A DNA stretch of 64,000 nucleotides from Lysobacter sp. (GTDB taxonomy: Bacteria > Pseudomonadota > Gammaproteobacteria > Xanthomonadales > Xanthomonadaceae): assembly GCA_013141175.1 (NCBI GenBank), contig JABFRN010000001.1, positions 2,551,234 to 2,615,233 on the forward strand. The letters run 5' to 3'. The position numbers and the translations under genes were made by a program. Positions 1 through 8,122 of the stretch are shown piece after piece; within the stretch, counting starts at the first letter, position 1; the number at the start of each line of letters is the position of its first letter. A model generated the notes under the pieces. That model did not search any database, was not told the DNA's origin, and was given only the letters and a program-made list of their open reading frames with translations.

Positions 1-183
1 CAGGGGGTGGCAGCGCGACAGGCGCCTGGCGGTCATCCAGCTGCCCTTGAGGGCGCCGAAACGCTGGATCGCCTCCATCGAGTATTCCGAGCAGGTCGGG
101 ACGAAGCGGCAACGCTGGCCGAGCAGGGGGCTCACCCACCGTTTGTAGAAGCGGAGTGCGGCGATCAGCAGACGGTCGATCAA
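1..183 (-). CDS. yidD: Membrane protein insertion efficiency factor YidD, 3' end cut by window edge
   Basis: The minus strand reads a small protein that runs off the left edge; 61 codons are visible. It carries the YidD hallmark RFYKRW followed by [10 protein letters not shown] and then the SRCHPL segment, with the cysteine-rich loop intact. YidD is a short inner-membrane-associated factor that helps YidC insert membrane proteins. I chose TTG at 183 because it gives the usual N-terminus ([12 protein letters not shown]) and no ATG or GTG lies upstream in frame. In most bacteria the gene sits in rpmH-rnpA-yidD-yidC, so those genes would be expected beyond or near the left edge, but this cannot be seen here. 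The family call is secure; the exact start is less so. Confidence 0.85.
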   Translation of the reverse strand, partial: MIDRLLIAALRFYKRWVSPLLGQRCRFVPTCSEYSMEAIQRFGALKGSWMTARRLSRCHPL

Positions 184-234
184 GTGCGGAATCCAGCGGG
201 GGATGCGGCGGGCGGGCCTCGCGCGAATGCGAGG

Positions 235-263
235 TTGCTGCTGCAGTCTTGGCAGGGTATAAC
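235..263 (+). promoter_or_regulatory. Sigma70-type promoter for the DksA-like gene
   Basis: TTGCTG (235-240), a 17-bp spacer and TATAAC (258-263) make a strong sigma70 match. The predicted transcription start is near 270, about 40 nt before the GTG start at 309. It lies in the divergent gap between yidD and the DksA-like gene. Confidence 0.65.
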
Positions 264-308
264 AGCCCGCTTTCCCGCCTCAAGGGAAGATACGAAGGAT
301 TCTCGGAC

Positions 309-1472
309 GTGGCAGCAAAGAAACCCGTAAAAAAGGCCGTCAAACCACCCGCGAAAGCGGTCGCCAAGAAGCCTGCGGCCAAGAGCGCCGCAAAGCCGGC
401 AGCCAAACCAGCCGCCAAGCCTGTGGCCAAGAAGGCCGTTAAACCGGCCGCCAAGGCCGCTGCCAAGCCGGCGGCGAAGAAGCCCGTGGTCAAGCCTGTG
501 GCCAAGCCCGCTGCGAAGCCGGCGGTCAAGTCGGTTGCCAAGAAGCCCGCCGCCAAGCAGGCCGCGAAACCGGCGGCGAAGTCCGCTCCGGTCGCCAAGC
601 CCGCGCCCAAGGTCGAAGTGAAGGCCCCGGTCGCCAAGCCGGCGCCCAAGGTCGAAGTGAAGGCCCCGGCCGCCAAGCCCGCGCCCAAGGCCGAAGTCAA
701 GACACCCGCCGTCAAAGCACCCGTTGCCAAAGCGCCGGTCGCGAAGCCTGCCGCCAAGGTCGAGACCAAAGCGGCGGCCAAGCCTGCACCGACGCCGGCG
801 CCACCGCCGACTCCGCAGCCGAAGCCCGATCAGAAACCCGATCCCAAGCCGGAACCGAAGCAGCCGGCCAAACCGCCGAAGCCCGCTCCGCGCCCGACCC
901 CCGGCGAACCGGCCCCGAAAGTCGCCGTCAAACCTGCCGTGGTGGTCGCCCCGCGCCCCACCATGGGCAAAGTCGCGGTGGCGGTCACGTCCCGCCCTGC
1001 AACACCTCCCCCGAAAATCCAGGTGAAAGTGATTCCCTACAAAACCGACGAAGCCACCGGCCGCCCGATTCTTCCCGCCGGCTACAAGCCCGCTGCGGAC
1101 GAGGAATACATGAGCGCGCTGCAGCTCGAATATTTCCGCCAGCGTCTGCTGGGTTGGCGCGCCGATCTGATCGAGGAATCGAAACAGACCATCGAGAACC
1201 TCAAGGACGAAGTGCGCGACGTGGGCGACGATGCCGAACGCGCCACCCGCGAAACCGAGAACTCGCTGGAACTGCGCACCCGCGACCGCTACCGCAAGCT
1301 GATCGGCAAGATCGACAGCACCCTCAAGCGCGTGGAAGCCGGCGAATACGGCTACAGCGTTGACTCGGGCGAAGAGATCGGCCTGCATCGCCTCGAAGCC
1401 CGTCTCACCGCCGAGCGCACCATCGACGAGCAGGAACGCTGGGAGCACCTGCAGAAGCAGCAGGGCGATTGA
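309..1472 (+). CDS. dksA: DksA/TraR-family RNA polymerase-binding factor with long Lys/Ala/Pro-rich N-terminus and no zinc cysteines
   Basis: A 387-residue protein. Residues from about 266 onward form a DksA domain: a coiled coil starting MSALQLEYFRQRLL, a tip with GDDAERA, then ELRTRDRYRKLIGKI and IGLHRLEARLTAE. DksA binds the RNA polymerase secondary channel and acts with ppGpp on rRNA and amino acid promoters. Residues 1 to about 250 are low-complexity repeats of KPAAK, VAKPAPKVEVKAP and later PKPDQKPDPKPEP, resembling histone H1 or AlgP tails. The four zinc-finger cysteine positions of E. coli DksA are here Ser350, Ser353, Thr371 and Glu374, so no zinc can be held in the usual way. The GTG start at 309 has GAAGG about 10 nt upstream and avoids an unrelated upstream extension of the frame. 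Long-tailed DksA is common in Xanthomonadaceae. Loss of all four cysteines is the odd point. Confidence 0.85.
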   Translation: MAAKKPVKKAVKPPAKAVAKKPAAKSAAKPAAKPAAKPVAKKAVKPAAKAAAKPAAKKPVVKPVAKPAAKPAVKSVAKKPAAKQAAKPAAKSAPVAKPAPKVEVKAPVAKPAPKVEVKAPAAKPAPKAEVKTPAVKAPVAKAPVAKPAAKVETKAAAKPAPTPAPPPTPQPKPDQKPDPKPEPKQPAKPPKPAPRPTPGEPAPKVAVKPAVVVAPRPTMGKVAVAVTSRPATPPPKIQVKVIPYKTDEATGRPILPAGYKPAADEEYMSALQLEYFRQRLLGWRADLIEESKQTIENLKDEVRDVGDDAERATRETENSLELRTRDRYRKLIGKIDSTLKRVEAGEYGYSVDSGEEIGLHRLEARLTAERTIDEQERWEHLQKQQGD

Positions 1473-1512
1473 CGCGCAGCGATCGATGCGCAACGCATGG
1501 CATCGCAACGAG

Positions 1513-1537
1513 AACCCCGCGGAAACGCGGGGTTTTT
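1513..1537 (+). terminator. Intrinsic terminator after the DksA-like gene
   Basis: A 9-bp GC-rich stem (1513-1521 with 1526-1534) closes a GAAA tetraloop and is followed by a T run. It separates dksA from the convergent beta-glucosidase gene. Confidence 0.8.
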
Positions 1538-1553
1538 CGTGGGCGCGAGGCTT

Positions 1554-3845
1554 TCAGCGCGATCCCGGCGCAGGCGCCTCGCCGGTGACTTCGAATGTCT
1601 TCGCCAGCGTCGCATCCGAGCTGCCGCCCACGAACACGGTGAAGGTGCCGGGCTCGACGACGCGCTGCATCCGCGCGTCGTAGAAGGCCAGCGCATCCGG
1701 CGCGAGATCGAAAGAGAGCGTGCGGCGCTCGCGCGGGCGCAGATGGATACGGCGGAAGCCGCGCAGTTCGCGCACGGGGCGGGTGATGCTGGCGACATCG
1801 TCGCGCAGATACACCTGCACCACGTCGTCGCCCGCGCGCGCGCCGGTGTTCTCGACCGTGATCTCGACGCGCTGGGTGTCGTCCGCGCGCATTTTCGCCT
1901 TGGCGATGCGCAGGCCGTCGTAGCGGAACGTGGTGTAGCTCAGGCCGTAGCCGAACGGATACAGCGGCGTCCACGGCGCATCGATGTACTTCGAGGTGTA
2001 GTGATCGGCTTCGACCGGTGGTCGGCCGGTGTTCTTGTGCGCGTAGTGGATCGGGACCTGGCCGACGTTGCGCGGGAATGTCGTCGGCAGGCGCGCGCCG
2101 GGGTTGTGATCGCCGAACAGCACGTCGGCGATGGCATTGCCCGCTTCGACGCCCGGGAACCAGGCTTCGAGGATCGCGGTCGCGTCGCGCTGCAGCGGTT
2201 CGATCGACAGCGGTCGGCCGTTGAACAGCACCGCGACCGTCGGCTTGCCCGCGGCGCGCACGGCGGCCACCAGCTGCGGCTGCACGCCGGGCAGATCCAG
2301 CGACGTGCGGCTGTTGGCTTCGGCGCTCATGTTTTCGCTTTCGCCGACGAACAGCAGCACCGCATCGGCGTCTTTCGCGATGCGCACCGCTTCGGCGAAA
2401 CCCGAAGTGTCCTGGTCGCGGATCCCGGAACCGCGCGCGTACAGCACGCGGGTCTGCGGTGAAACCGCAGCGCGGACGCCCGCCAGCGCCGTGACCGCGT
2501 CTTCGGCACGGCCTTCCGCCGCCCAGTTGCCGAGCATGTCGCGGGCGTCATCGGCCAGCGGCCCGATCACCGCCAGCGTGCGGATGTTTTTCGACAGCGG
2601 CAGCACATCGCCTTCGTTCTTCAGCAGCACCAGCGTGTCGCGCGCGATCTCGCGCGCGGCGCGGCGATGCGCGGGGGTGAGCGTGCGTTCGCGCTCGCGG
2701 GTTGGGTCGCAATAGCCATACGGATCGGCGAACAGTCCGAGCCGGTACTTCGCGCGCAGGATGCGCCGCACCGAAGTGTCCACGAGCGCCTCGGGCACGC
2801 GCCCGGCGCGCACTTCGGCGGGCAGATCCTTGCGGTAGATGTCGCTGACCATGTCCACGTCGACGCTCGCGTTCAGACCCAGTCTGCCGGCAGCGGCGCG
2901 ATCGGCGGCGATACCGTGGCGCATCAGTTCCATCACCCCGCTGTAATCGCTGACCACGATGCCGTCGAAGCCCCATTCGCGCCGCAGCACCCCATCGATC
3001 AGCGTCGCGTTGGCGTGCATCGGCACGCCCGAGAGTTCGTTGAACGAGGCCATCACCGAGCCCGCGCCCGCGTCGATCGCCGCGCGGAACGGCGGCAGAT
3101 AGACTTCGCGCAGCGTGCGTTCGGAGATGTCGACGGTGTTGTAGTCGCGTCCGGCTTCCGCTGCGCCATAGGCGACGAAATGCTTGGCCGTGGCCAGAAC
3201 CGTATCGTCGGCGCCGAGATCCTTGCCCTGGAATCCGCGCACCCGCGCCGCCGCAAAGGCCGCGCCGAGGAACGGGTCTTCGCCCGCGCCTTCGACCACG
3301 CGGCCCCAGCGCGCGTCGCGACCGATGTCCACCATCGGCGCGAAAGTCCAATGCACGCCGTGCGCGGCGGCCTCGGTGGCGGCGATGCGCGCGCTGCGTT
3401 CGGCGGCGGCCGGATCGAAGCTCGCGGCTTCGGCCAGCGGCACCGGGAAGATCGTGCGGAAACCATGGATCACGTCGTAGGCGAACAGCATCGGGATTCC
3501 GAGCCGGGATTCCTCCACCGCGATCTTCTGCAGCCGGCAGCTGCGCGCCACGCCCTGCATGCCGAGGATCGAGCCGACTTCGCCACGGCGGATCGCCTCC
3601 AGCCCGGCGGTTTCCGCAGCGGGGCCGGTGTCGTTGCCGGGACCCGGCGGCTGGTTGAGCTGCCCCAGCTTTTCTTCGAGCGTCATCCGTTCCAGCAGCG
3701 TCTCGATGAAAGCCGCTTCGCGGTTCGCGGGCGTTTCGCCAGCGGAAGCGCCGACGACGGCCGAAAACAGTGCGGTCGCGATCAGCGACTGGACGATGCG
3801 CTTCGGGCGCGGGGACGGCGTCTTCCGGGTGTTTGCGTGCGGCAT
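1554..3845 (-). CDS. bglX: Periplasmic beta-glucosidase, glycoside hydrolase family 3 (BglX-like)
   Basis: A 763-residue protein, close in length to E. coli BglX. It starts with a cleavable signal peptide (about 36 residues, ending near VVGASA), so it should act in the periplasm. The GH3 N-terminal barrel shows LGIPMLFAYDVIHGFRT, KHFVAYGAAEAGRDYNTV and GFDGIVVSDYSGV. Asp300 in the last motif is the expected nucleophile. A GH3 C-terminal domain and a fibronectin-like domain with YPFGYGLSYTTF follow. It removes terminal beta-glucosyl residues from oligosaccharides. The much longer open frame upstream runs antisense through the MFS gene and is not used; the ATG at 3845 gives the signal peptide. 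A LacI-type operator overlaps its promoter, suggesting sugar-induced expression. Confidence 0.92.
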   Translation of the reverse strand: MPHANTRKTPSPRPKRIVQSLIATALFSAVVGASAGETPANREAAFIETLLERMTLEEKLGQLNQPPGPGNDTGPAAETAGLEAIRRGEVGSILGMQGVARSCRLQKIAVEESRLGIPMLFAYDVIHGFRTIFPVPLAEAASFDPAAAERSARIAATEAAAHGVHWTFAPMVDIGRDARWGRVVEGAGEDPFLGAAFAAARVRGFQGKDLGADDTVLATAKHFVAYGAAEAGRDYNTVDISERTLREVYLPPFRAAIDAGAGSVMASFNELSGVPMHANATLIDGVLRREWGFDGIVVSDYSGVMELMRHGIAADRAAAGRLGLNASVDVDMVSDIYRKDLPAEVRAGRVPEALVDTSVRRILRAKYRLGLFADPYGYCDPTRERERTLTPAHRRAAREIARDTLVLLKNEGDVLPLSKNIRTLAVIGPLADDARDMLGNWAAEGRAEDAVTALAGVRAAVSPQTRVLYARGSGIRDQDTSGFAEAVRIAKDADAVLLFVGESENMSAEANSRTSLDLPGVQPQLVAAVRAAGKPTVAVLFNGRPLSIEPLQRDATAILEAWFPGVEAGNAIADVLFGDHNPGARLPTTFPRNVGQVPIHYAHKNTGRPPVEADHYTSKYIDAPWTPLYPFGYGLSYTTFRYDGLRIAKAKMRADDTQRVEITVENTGARAGDDVVQVYLRDDVASITRPVRELRGFRRIHLRPRERRTLSFDLAPDALAFYDARMQRVVEPGTFTVFVGGSSDATLAKTFEVTGEAPAPGSR

Positions 3846-3875
3846 GCGCGGGACCGTCGGGCCTTGAAAACGCCG

Positions 3876-3904
3876 AATGTAATCGGTTACATCGAATCTG
3901 TCAC
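3876..3904 (-). promoter_or_regulatory. Promoter of the beta-glucosidase gene
   Basis: On the minus strand GTGACA (3899-3904), a 17-bp spacer and TACATT (3876-3881) form a sigma70-type promoter. The predicted start of transcription, near 3869, leaves a leader of about 24 nt before the ATG at 3845. Confidence 0.6.
3878..3891. promoter_or_regulatory. LacI-family-type operator overlapping the bglX -10
   Basis: The 14-bp TGTAATCGGTTACA is a palindrome with central CG, matching the general LacI/GalR pattern TGNAANCGNTTNCA. It covers most of the -10 box of the bglX promoter, the position expected for a repressor that responds to a sugar. No LacI-family gene is in the window, so the regulator must lie elsewhere. 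Confidence 0.6.
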
Positions 3905-3922
3905 CCGCTGTGGACACCAGCG

Positions 3923-5218
3923 CTATTGCAGGTCCTTCAGATTCAACCGGCGCAGGACCGGCAGTTTCCACGCGGTGAATCCGGTCACGCCCAGGGTCAT
4001 GCAGCCGCCCACGATCACGGCGGTGGTCAAGCCCAGCAGCTTCGCCATCGAGCCGGCGTAGAACGCGCCGAGTTCGTTCGATGAGCTGATGAAGATGCTG
4101 TTGATCGACGACACCCGGCCGCGCATGTGGTCGGGCGTCGCCAGTTGCAGGATGGTGGAGCGCAGCACCACGGAGACGCCATCGAACATGCCCGAGAAGA
4201 ACATGCAGGCCACCGACAGCCACAGCGCTTCCGACAGGCCGAAACCGATGATGCACAGTCCGAACCCGGCGACCGCGCACAGCATGTAGCGGCCGGCGTG
4301 GCGTTCGATCGGCCGACGCGCCAGCCACAGCCCGACGATGACCGCACCGGCGGCGGGTGCCGCGCGCAACAGGCCCAGCGCTTCCGGCCCCGCGTGCAGC
4401 ACGTCCTTGATGAAGGCCGGCGCCAGCGACACCGCGCCGCCGAACAGCACCGCGAACATGTCCAGCGCCATCGCGCCCAGCATCACCGGGGTCGCGAACA
4501 CGAAGCGCAGGCCTTCGCCGATGCTGGCGAAGATCGGGCTGCGTTCGTGCGACAGCGCGGGCTCGGTGGTGCGCAGGGTCGCCAGCGCGAGCACCGCGAC
4601 GAGTGCGCACAGGGCGCCCAGCGCGTACGCGGGACCGGCGAGCGCGGTCGATCCTGGCGGATGGAGGGCGAGTGTCTTGGCCAATCCGATCACGCCACCG
4701 CTGATCGCGGGCCCCAGCACCAGCGCCGACTGGAATACCACGCTGCCGATGCCCGAGCCCCGGGTGAACTGCTCGCGCGGCAGCACGCAGGCGAACAGGG
4801 TGTTGTAGACCGGGCCGAGGAAGGCGCGCACCGCGCCGGTGAACATGATCGCGGCGTAGATCAGCCAGAGTCGCGAGTGCACCTGCTGCGCGTCGCCGAA
4901 GACCATGCCCCAGGCGACGGCGGCGAGCAGCACCGGAGTCATCGTCAGACCGAAGCAGGCGATGATGCCGAGCCGCCGTTTCGGCAGGTGGTCGACCAGA
5001 TAGCCGGCGAACGGCGCCACGCAGAAGAACGGCAGCACTTCGGCGAGCCCGATCAATCCGAGCTTCCACGGATCGTTGGTGAGTTCGTATACATGCCAGC
5101 CCACCGCGACCGCCACGATCTGGTACGACAGGATCGTGAACAGCCGGTAGCCCATCAGGCCGAGGAATGCGGGGTTGCGCAGCGGCGGCGCGGCTTGCGG
5201 CTGATCGGTGGCGATCAT
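3923..5218 (-). CDS. MFS transporter (EntS/MFS_3-type exporter)
   Basis: A 431-residue integral membrane protein with about twelve hydrophobic segments. The cytoplasmic loop after TM2 carries the MFS signature (GYLVDHLPKRRLG). A second-half counterpart, ATPDHMRGRVSSINS, is typical of the enterobactin-exporter EntS/MFS_3 group. Related proteins export siderophores or small amphipathic molecules; the substrate here is unknown. The gene lies 19 bp after sufE on the same strand and may be cotranscribed with it. The ATG at 5218 is the first good start after sufE. The frame continues upstream through sufE but without membrane character. Confidence 0.85.
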   Translation of the reverse strand: MIATDQPQAAPPLRNPAFLGLMGYRLFTILSYQIVAVAVGWHVYELTNDPWKLGLIGLAEVLPFFCVAPFAGYLVDHLPKRRLGIIACFGLTMTPVLLAAVAWGMVFGDAQQVHSRLWLIYAAIMFTGAVRAFLGPVYNTLFACVLPREQFTRGSGIGSVVFQSALVLGPAISGGVIGLAKTLALHPPGSTALAGPAYALGALCALVAVLALATLRTTEPALSHERSPIFASIGEGLRFVFATPVMLGAMALDMFAVLFGGAVSLAPAFIKDVLHAGPEALGLLRAAPAAGAVIVGLWLARRPIERHAGRYMLCAVAGFGLCIIGFGLSEALWLSVACMFFSGMFDGVSVVLRSTILQLATPDHMRGRVSSINSIFISSSNELGAFYAGSMAKLLGLTTAVIVGGCMTLGVTGFTAWKLPVLRRLNLKDLQ

Positions 5219-5237
5219 GCGCGCGGACTCCTGCGCA

Positions 5238-5693
5238 TCAGTGCGTGCGTGCGGCGCGTTCGCGCAAAGCGTCCTGCGCGGTGGCCTTGACGAACGCGAG
5301 CAGCGCTGCGAGGCCGTTGTTGCGCGTCGGCGAGAGATGTTTGGCCAGGCCGACATCGGCGATGTAGCGCGCGTCGGCGGTCATGATCTCGTCGGCGCTG
5401 CGGCCGGAATACACGCGCAGCGCGAGGTAGACCAGGCCGGAGACGATCGCCGAGTCGCTGGCGGCGGCGAAGTCGAGGCGGTCGGCGTCGCCCGAGGCTG
5501 CGATCCAGACCATCGATTGGCAGCCGTGCAGGCGATGGGTGTCGTTCTTCAGCGCGTCGTCCATCGGCGGCAGTTTGCGGCCGAGGTCGATCAGGTACTG
5601 GTAGCGCTCGGACCAGTCGCCGAAGAACGCGAATTCGTCGCGGATGGCGTCCTGCGCTTCGGCGGCGGTGGGTTCGAGCGGGAAGGTGGTCAT
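5238..5693 (-). CDS. sufE: Cysteine desulfuration protein SufE
   Basis: A 151-residue SufE/CsdE protein. The active cysteine is Cys58 in RLHGCQSMVW, which accepts sulfur as a persulfide from the cysteine desulfurase SufS and passes it to Fe-S cluster scaffolds. The segment GDWSERYQYLIDLGRKLPP near the N-terminus and the closing GLAKHLSPTRNNGL are family-typical. No suf operon genes are adjacent, so it stands as a lone sufE next to an MFS transporter, as often seen in Xanthomonadaceae. Confidence 0.93.
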   Translation of the reverse strand: MTTFPLEPTAAEAQDAIRDEFAFFGDWSERYQYLIDLGRKLPPMDDALKNDTHRLHGCQSMVWIAASGDADRLDFAAASDSAIVSGLVYLALRVYSGRSADEIMTADARYIADVGLAKHLSPTRNNGLAALLAFVKATAQDALRERAARTH

Positions 5694-5705
5694 TGATTGC
5701 TTTTC

Positions 5706-5823
5706 GTCGGAGCGACTTCAGTCGCGATGCTTCTGGTTTGTACCGGTCTTGAAGAGCTTCCGTCCGCTTCGCGGCCGGGTTCATTTCTTTTGCTGGCCCA
5801 AAAGAAACGAACCAAAGAAAAGG
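5706..5823. repeat. Xanthomonad intergenic repeats: REP palindrome plus AAAGAAAC-rich repeat
   Basis: Between sufE and cysS, 5706-5730 is a REP unit (GGAGCGACTTCAGTCGCGA, a hairpin with TTCA loop). Positions 5781-5823 hold a second short repeat containing TTCTTTTGCTGGCCCAAAAG and AAACGAACCAAAGAAAAGG. The latter can be translated as FLLLAQKKRTKEKG and is familiar from spurious small ORFs in xanthomonad genomes. No gene is called in 5694-5960. Confidence 0.6.
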
Positions 5824-5898
5824 GCCTTCCCCGACGAAGCGAAACTGCCATCGGATGCGGTGCGGGGATTTTCCGACTCGTCATCCATGACTCGGTCG

Positions 5899-5924
5899 GA
5901 AAACGACGCACATCCTGTGCGTCG
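5899..5924 (-). terminator. Intrinsic terminator after cysS
   Basis: On the minus strand CGACGCAC (5911-5904) can pair with GTGCGTCG (5924-5917) around a 5-nt loop and is followed by TTTTCC. It lies about 37 bp past the cysS stop. Confidence 0.6.
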
Positions 5925-5960
5925 CCCGTTGGGTCTGTACCGGCTGTGGGCTTTCAAACA

Positions 5961-7337
5961 TCAAGCCCGCTTCCAGCGCACGCCCTGCGCAGTGTCTTCC
6001 AGCAGGATGCCTTCGTCGGCCAGCTGCTTGCGGATCGCGTCGGCACGGGCGAAATCGCGAGCGGCTTTTGAAGTGTTGCGTTCGTCCACCAGCGACTGGA
6101 TGCGCGCATCGTCGTCGTTCGAGGCGCCGCGCGCGAACCAGGCTTCCGGCGTCTGCTGCAGCAGGCCGAGGGCGATGCCGGCGCCGAGCAATTCGGACTT
6201 CAGCTTCGCGCGTTCGCCCGCGTCGTCGCTCCTGCGCGCTTCGCTGGCGAGGCGGGCGATTTCCGCCAGCGCTTGCGGCGTGTTCAGATCGTCTTCGAGT
6301 ATCGCCTCGATGCCTGCGGAAATCGCGGGCGCCGCTTCGACATCCGCCAGATCCCGCAACGTGCCGTACAGGCGATCCAGCGTCCGCACCGCCTGTTCGA
6401 TCAATCCATCCGACCACTCCAGCGGTTGCCGGTAATGCGCCGAGAGCAGCGCGTAGCGCAGCGCTTCCGGCGGATGTTCGCGAACCAGATCGTGGACGCG
6501 CTGGATGTTGCCGACCGACTTCGCCATCTTGCTGCCGCCGAAATTCAGCATGCCGTTGTGCAGCCACCAGTTCGCGAAGATCCTGCCGCCGTGTGCGCAT
6601 TCGCTCTGCGCGACTTCATTCTCGTGATGCGGAAACTGCAGGTCGACACCGCCGGCATGGATGTCGATGGTCTCGCCGAGATGCGCTTCGGCCATCGCCG
6701 AGCATTCGATGTGCCAGCCCGGGCGGCCGATGCTCCACGGCGATTCCCAACCGGGCAGGCCTTCGGTCGACGGCTTCCACAGCACGAAATCGCCCGGGTT
6801 GCGTTTGTATGGCGCCACTTCGACGCGCGCCCCGGCGATCATGTCCTCGGGGTCGCGTCGCGACAGCTTGCCGTAGCCGGCGAAGGTGTCCACCGCGAAC
6901 AGTACGTGGCCTTCCGCGGCGTAGGCGTGACCTTCGTCGATCAGGTGCTGGATCATCGCGATCATCTGCGGGATGTGCGCGGTCGCCGAGGGTTCGATGT
7001 CCGGCGCGAAATCGCCGCTGACGCCCAGCGCAGCCATGTCGTCGCGATACGCGGCAGCGTACTTGTCGGTGATCGTGGCGATCGGCGTACCGAGTTCCTT
7101 GGCCGCCGCGTTGATCTTGTCGTCGACGTCGGTGATGTTGCGGGCGTAGCGCAGCTGGCCATAGCGGCGGCGCAGCAGCGCGGCGAGCACGCCGAACACC
7201 ACCGGCCCGCGTGCGTTGCCGATGTGCACGTAGTTGTAGACGGTCGGTCCGCAGACGTACATGGTCGGGCAGGTCGGGTCGAGCGGGGCGAACGCTTCGA
7301 CCTGGCGGGTCAGGCTGTTGTAGAGATGCAGGGTCAT
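5961..7337 (-). CDS. cysS: Cysteinyl-tRNA synthetase
   Basis: A 458-residue class I aminoacyl-tRNA synthetase that charges tRNA-Cys in the cytoplasm. Visible marks are the zinc ligand Cys29 in [11 protein letters not shown], the HIGH-type signature HIGN (38-41), the zinc-site segments GWHIECSAM and [12 protein letters not shown], and the KMSKS-type loop KMAKS at 270-274. The length matches the family. The ATG at 7337 was chosen because it gives the standard [12 protein letters not shown] start. The gene has its own promoter upstream and a terminator downstream. Confidence 0.97.
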   Translation of the reverse strand: MTLHLYNSLTRQVEAFAPLDPTCPTMYVCGPTVYNYVHIGNARGPVVFGVLAALLRRRYGQLRYARNITDVDDKINAAAKELGTPIATITDKYAAAYRDDMAALGVSGDFAPDIEPSATAHIPQMIAMIQHLIDEGHAYAAEGHVLFAVDTFAGYGKLSRRDPEDMIAGARVEVAPYKRNPGDFVLWKPSTEGLPGWESPWSIGRPGWHIECSAMAEAHLGETIDIHAGGVDLQFPHHENEVAQSECAHGGRIFANWWLHNGMLNFGGSKMAKSVGNIQRVHDLVREHPPEALRYALLSAHYRQPLEWSDGLIEQAVRTLDRLYGTLRDLADVEAAPAISAGIEAILEDDLNTPQALAEIARLASEARRSDDAGERAKLKSELLGAGIALGLLQQTPEAWFARGASNDDDARIQSLVDERNTSKAARDFARADAIRKQLADEGILLEDTAQGVRWKRA

Positions 7338-7365
7338 GGGGATGTCGACGCGAGGGGATGGGTCG

Positions 7366-7394
7366 ATTCTAGCGGTCGCGGGACGGTCACGACA
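7366..7394 (-). promoter_or_regulatory. Promoter of cysS
   Basis: On the minus strand TGTCGT (7389-7394), a 17-bp spacer and TAGAAT (7366-7371) make a good sigma70-like match about 29 bp before the cysS ATG. Confidence 0.55.
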
Positions 7395-7441
7395 GCGGCG
7401 GTTCAGCATGCCGGCGGCCGAGGCCCTACACTGGTCGGCCG

Positions 7442-7831
7442 ATGAATCCACCCTCCGCCATCTTCCTGCATCGACTCGGCCTGCCGCTGCTCCTGACTGC
7501 GGCGCTGTCCGCGCAGGCGCAGACCACGGTCATCCAGACGCCCAACGTGCGCACCGAGTACGCGCAGGTGCTGCGGGTCGAGCCGGTCTATCAGACCCTG
7601 CGTGCCTATGCCGTGGAAGAGCGCTGCGACCCGCCGACCGAGGCCGGACAGCCCGGCCGGAACTGCCGTCCGCTGCGGGTGGAGCGCGAGTTCCAGCGAC
7701 CGATCGCCTACGACGTCGATTACATCCATCGCGGCGTCAAATATCGCTCCCGCATCCCGTACGACCCCGGCAAGCGCTTGCGTCTGAAAGTGTCGGTCAC
7801 CCCCGATATCGACGCTGCCGGCAAGCGCTGA
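7442..7831 (+). CDS. Exported hypothetical protein of a xanthomonad periplasmic/envelope family
   Basis: A 129-residue protein with an N-terminal signal peptide that ends around SAQAQ (residue 25). The mature part has two cysteines (in EERCDPP and GRNCRP) and a C-terminal [21 protein letters not shown] segment, shown here in parts: YDVDYIHRG and RSRIPYDPG. This tail pattern occurs in small envelope proteins of the glycine-zipper/17-kDa-antigen neighbourhood, but no zipper is present and no function can be assigned. TACACT at 7427-7432 would place transcription only a few nucleotides before the ATG, so the message may be nearly leaderless. Confidence 0.65.
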   Translation: MNPPSAIFLHRLGLPLLLTAALSAQAQTTVIQTPNVRTEYAQVLRVEPVYQTLRAYAVEERCDPPTEAGQPGRNCRPLRVEREFQRPIAYDVDYIHRGVKYRSRIPYDPGKRLRLKVSVTPDIDAAGKR

Positions 7832-8039
7832 CAGTCCGCCGACGCAAGCCGCAACGCTTGCAGCCGGTCCCGGCGCATGCGAGCATTCGCCCCCTATGCA
7901 GATCGCGCAGCCCCTCTCGACGACCAGTGCCCGGATGGCCTCCGGCATGACCTCGCGCGCGCGCCGACCGGAACCCCACACGCCTGCTGGGTGATCCGGA
8001 ACCGTCGTCATACGCTGCACCGACAAGATTCCACGATCA

Positions 8040-8064
8040 GGCCCGGCTCACCGCCGGGCCTTTT
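8040..8064 (+). terminator. Terminator-like hairpin upstream of the arginine operon
   Basis: GGCCCGGC (8040-8047) pairs with GCCGGGCC (8053-8060) around TCACC and is followed by TTTT. It lies about 210 bp after the exported hypothetical gene and 59 bp before argF'. It may end the upstream transcript or sit in the arginine-operon leader; see findings. Confidence 0.6.
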
Positions 8065-8068
8065 CTGT

Positions 8069-8098
8069 TTGCGCCGCAAAATTTTCCGCCGCTATTTC
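8069..8098 (+). promoter_or_regulatory. Candidate promoter of the arginine operon
   Basis: TTGCGC (8069-8074), an 18-bp spacer and TATTTC (8093-8098) lie between the hairpin and argF'. This gives a short leader of about 18 nt. The match is moderate. Confidence 0.35.
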
Positions 8099-8122
8099 CT
8101 ACCACCACCGCCGGGATCTTCC

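Noticed and set aside
180-1508. 442-codon Gly/Arg-rich open frame on the minus strand opposite the DksA-like gene
   Set aside because: It is the mirror of the Lys/Ala/Pro repeat coding sequence, has no motif, and overlaps a secure gene.
3846-5069. Upstream extension of the beta-glucosidase frame to 5069
   Set aside because: It would run through the MFS transporter gene in another frame and would bury the signal peptide seen at the ATG 3845 start.
5697-6071. 124-codon ORF with FLLLAQKKRTKEKG
   Set aside because: Made of intergenic repeats and the antisense 3' end of cysS; no coding evidence.
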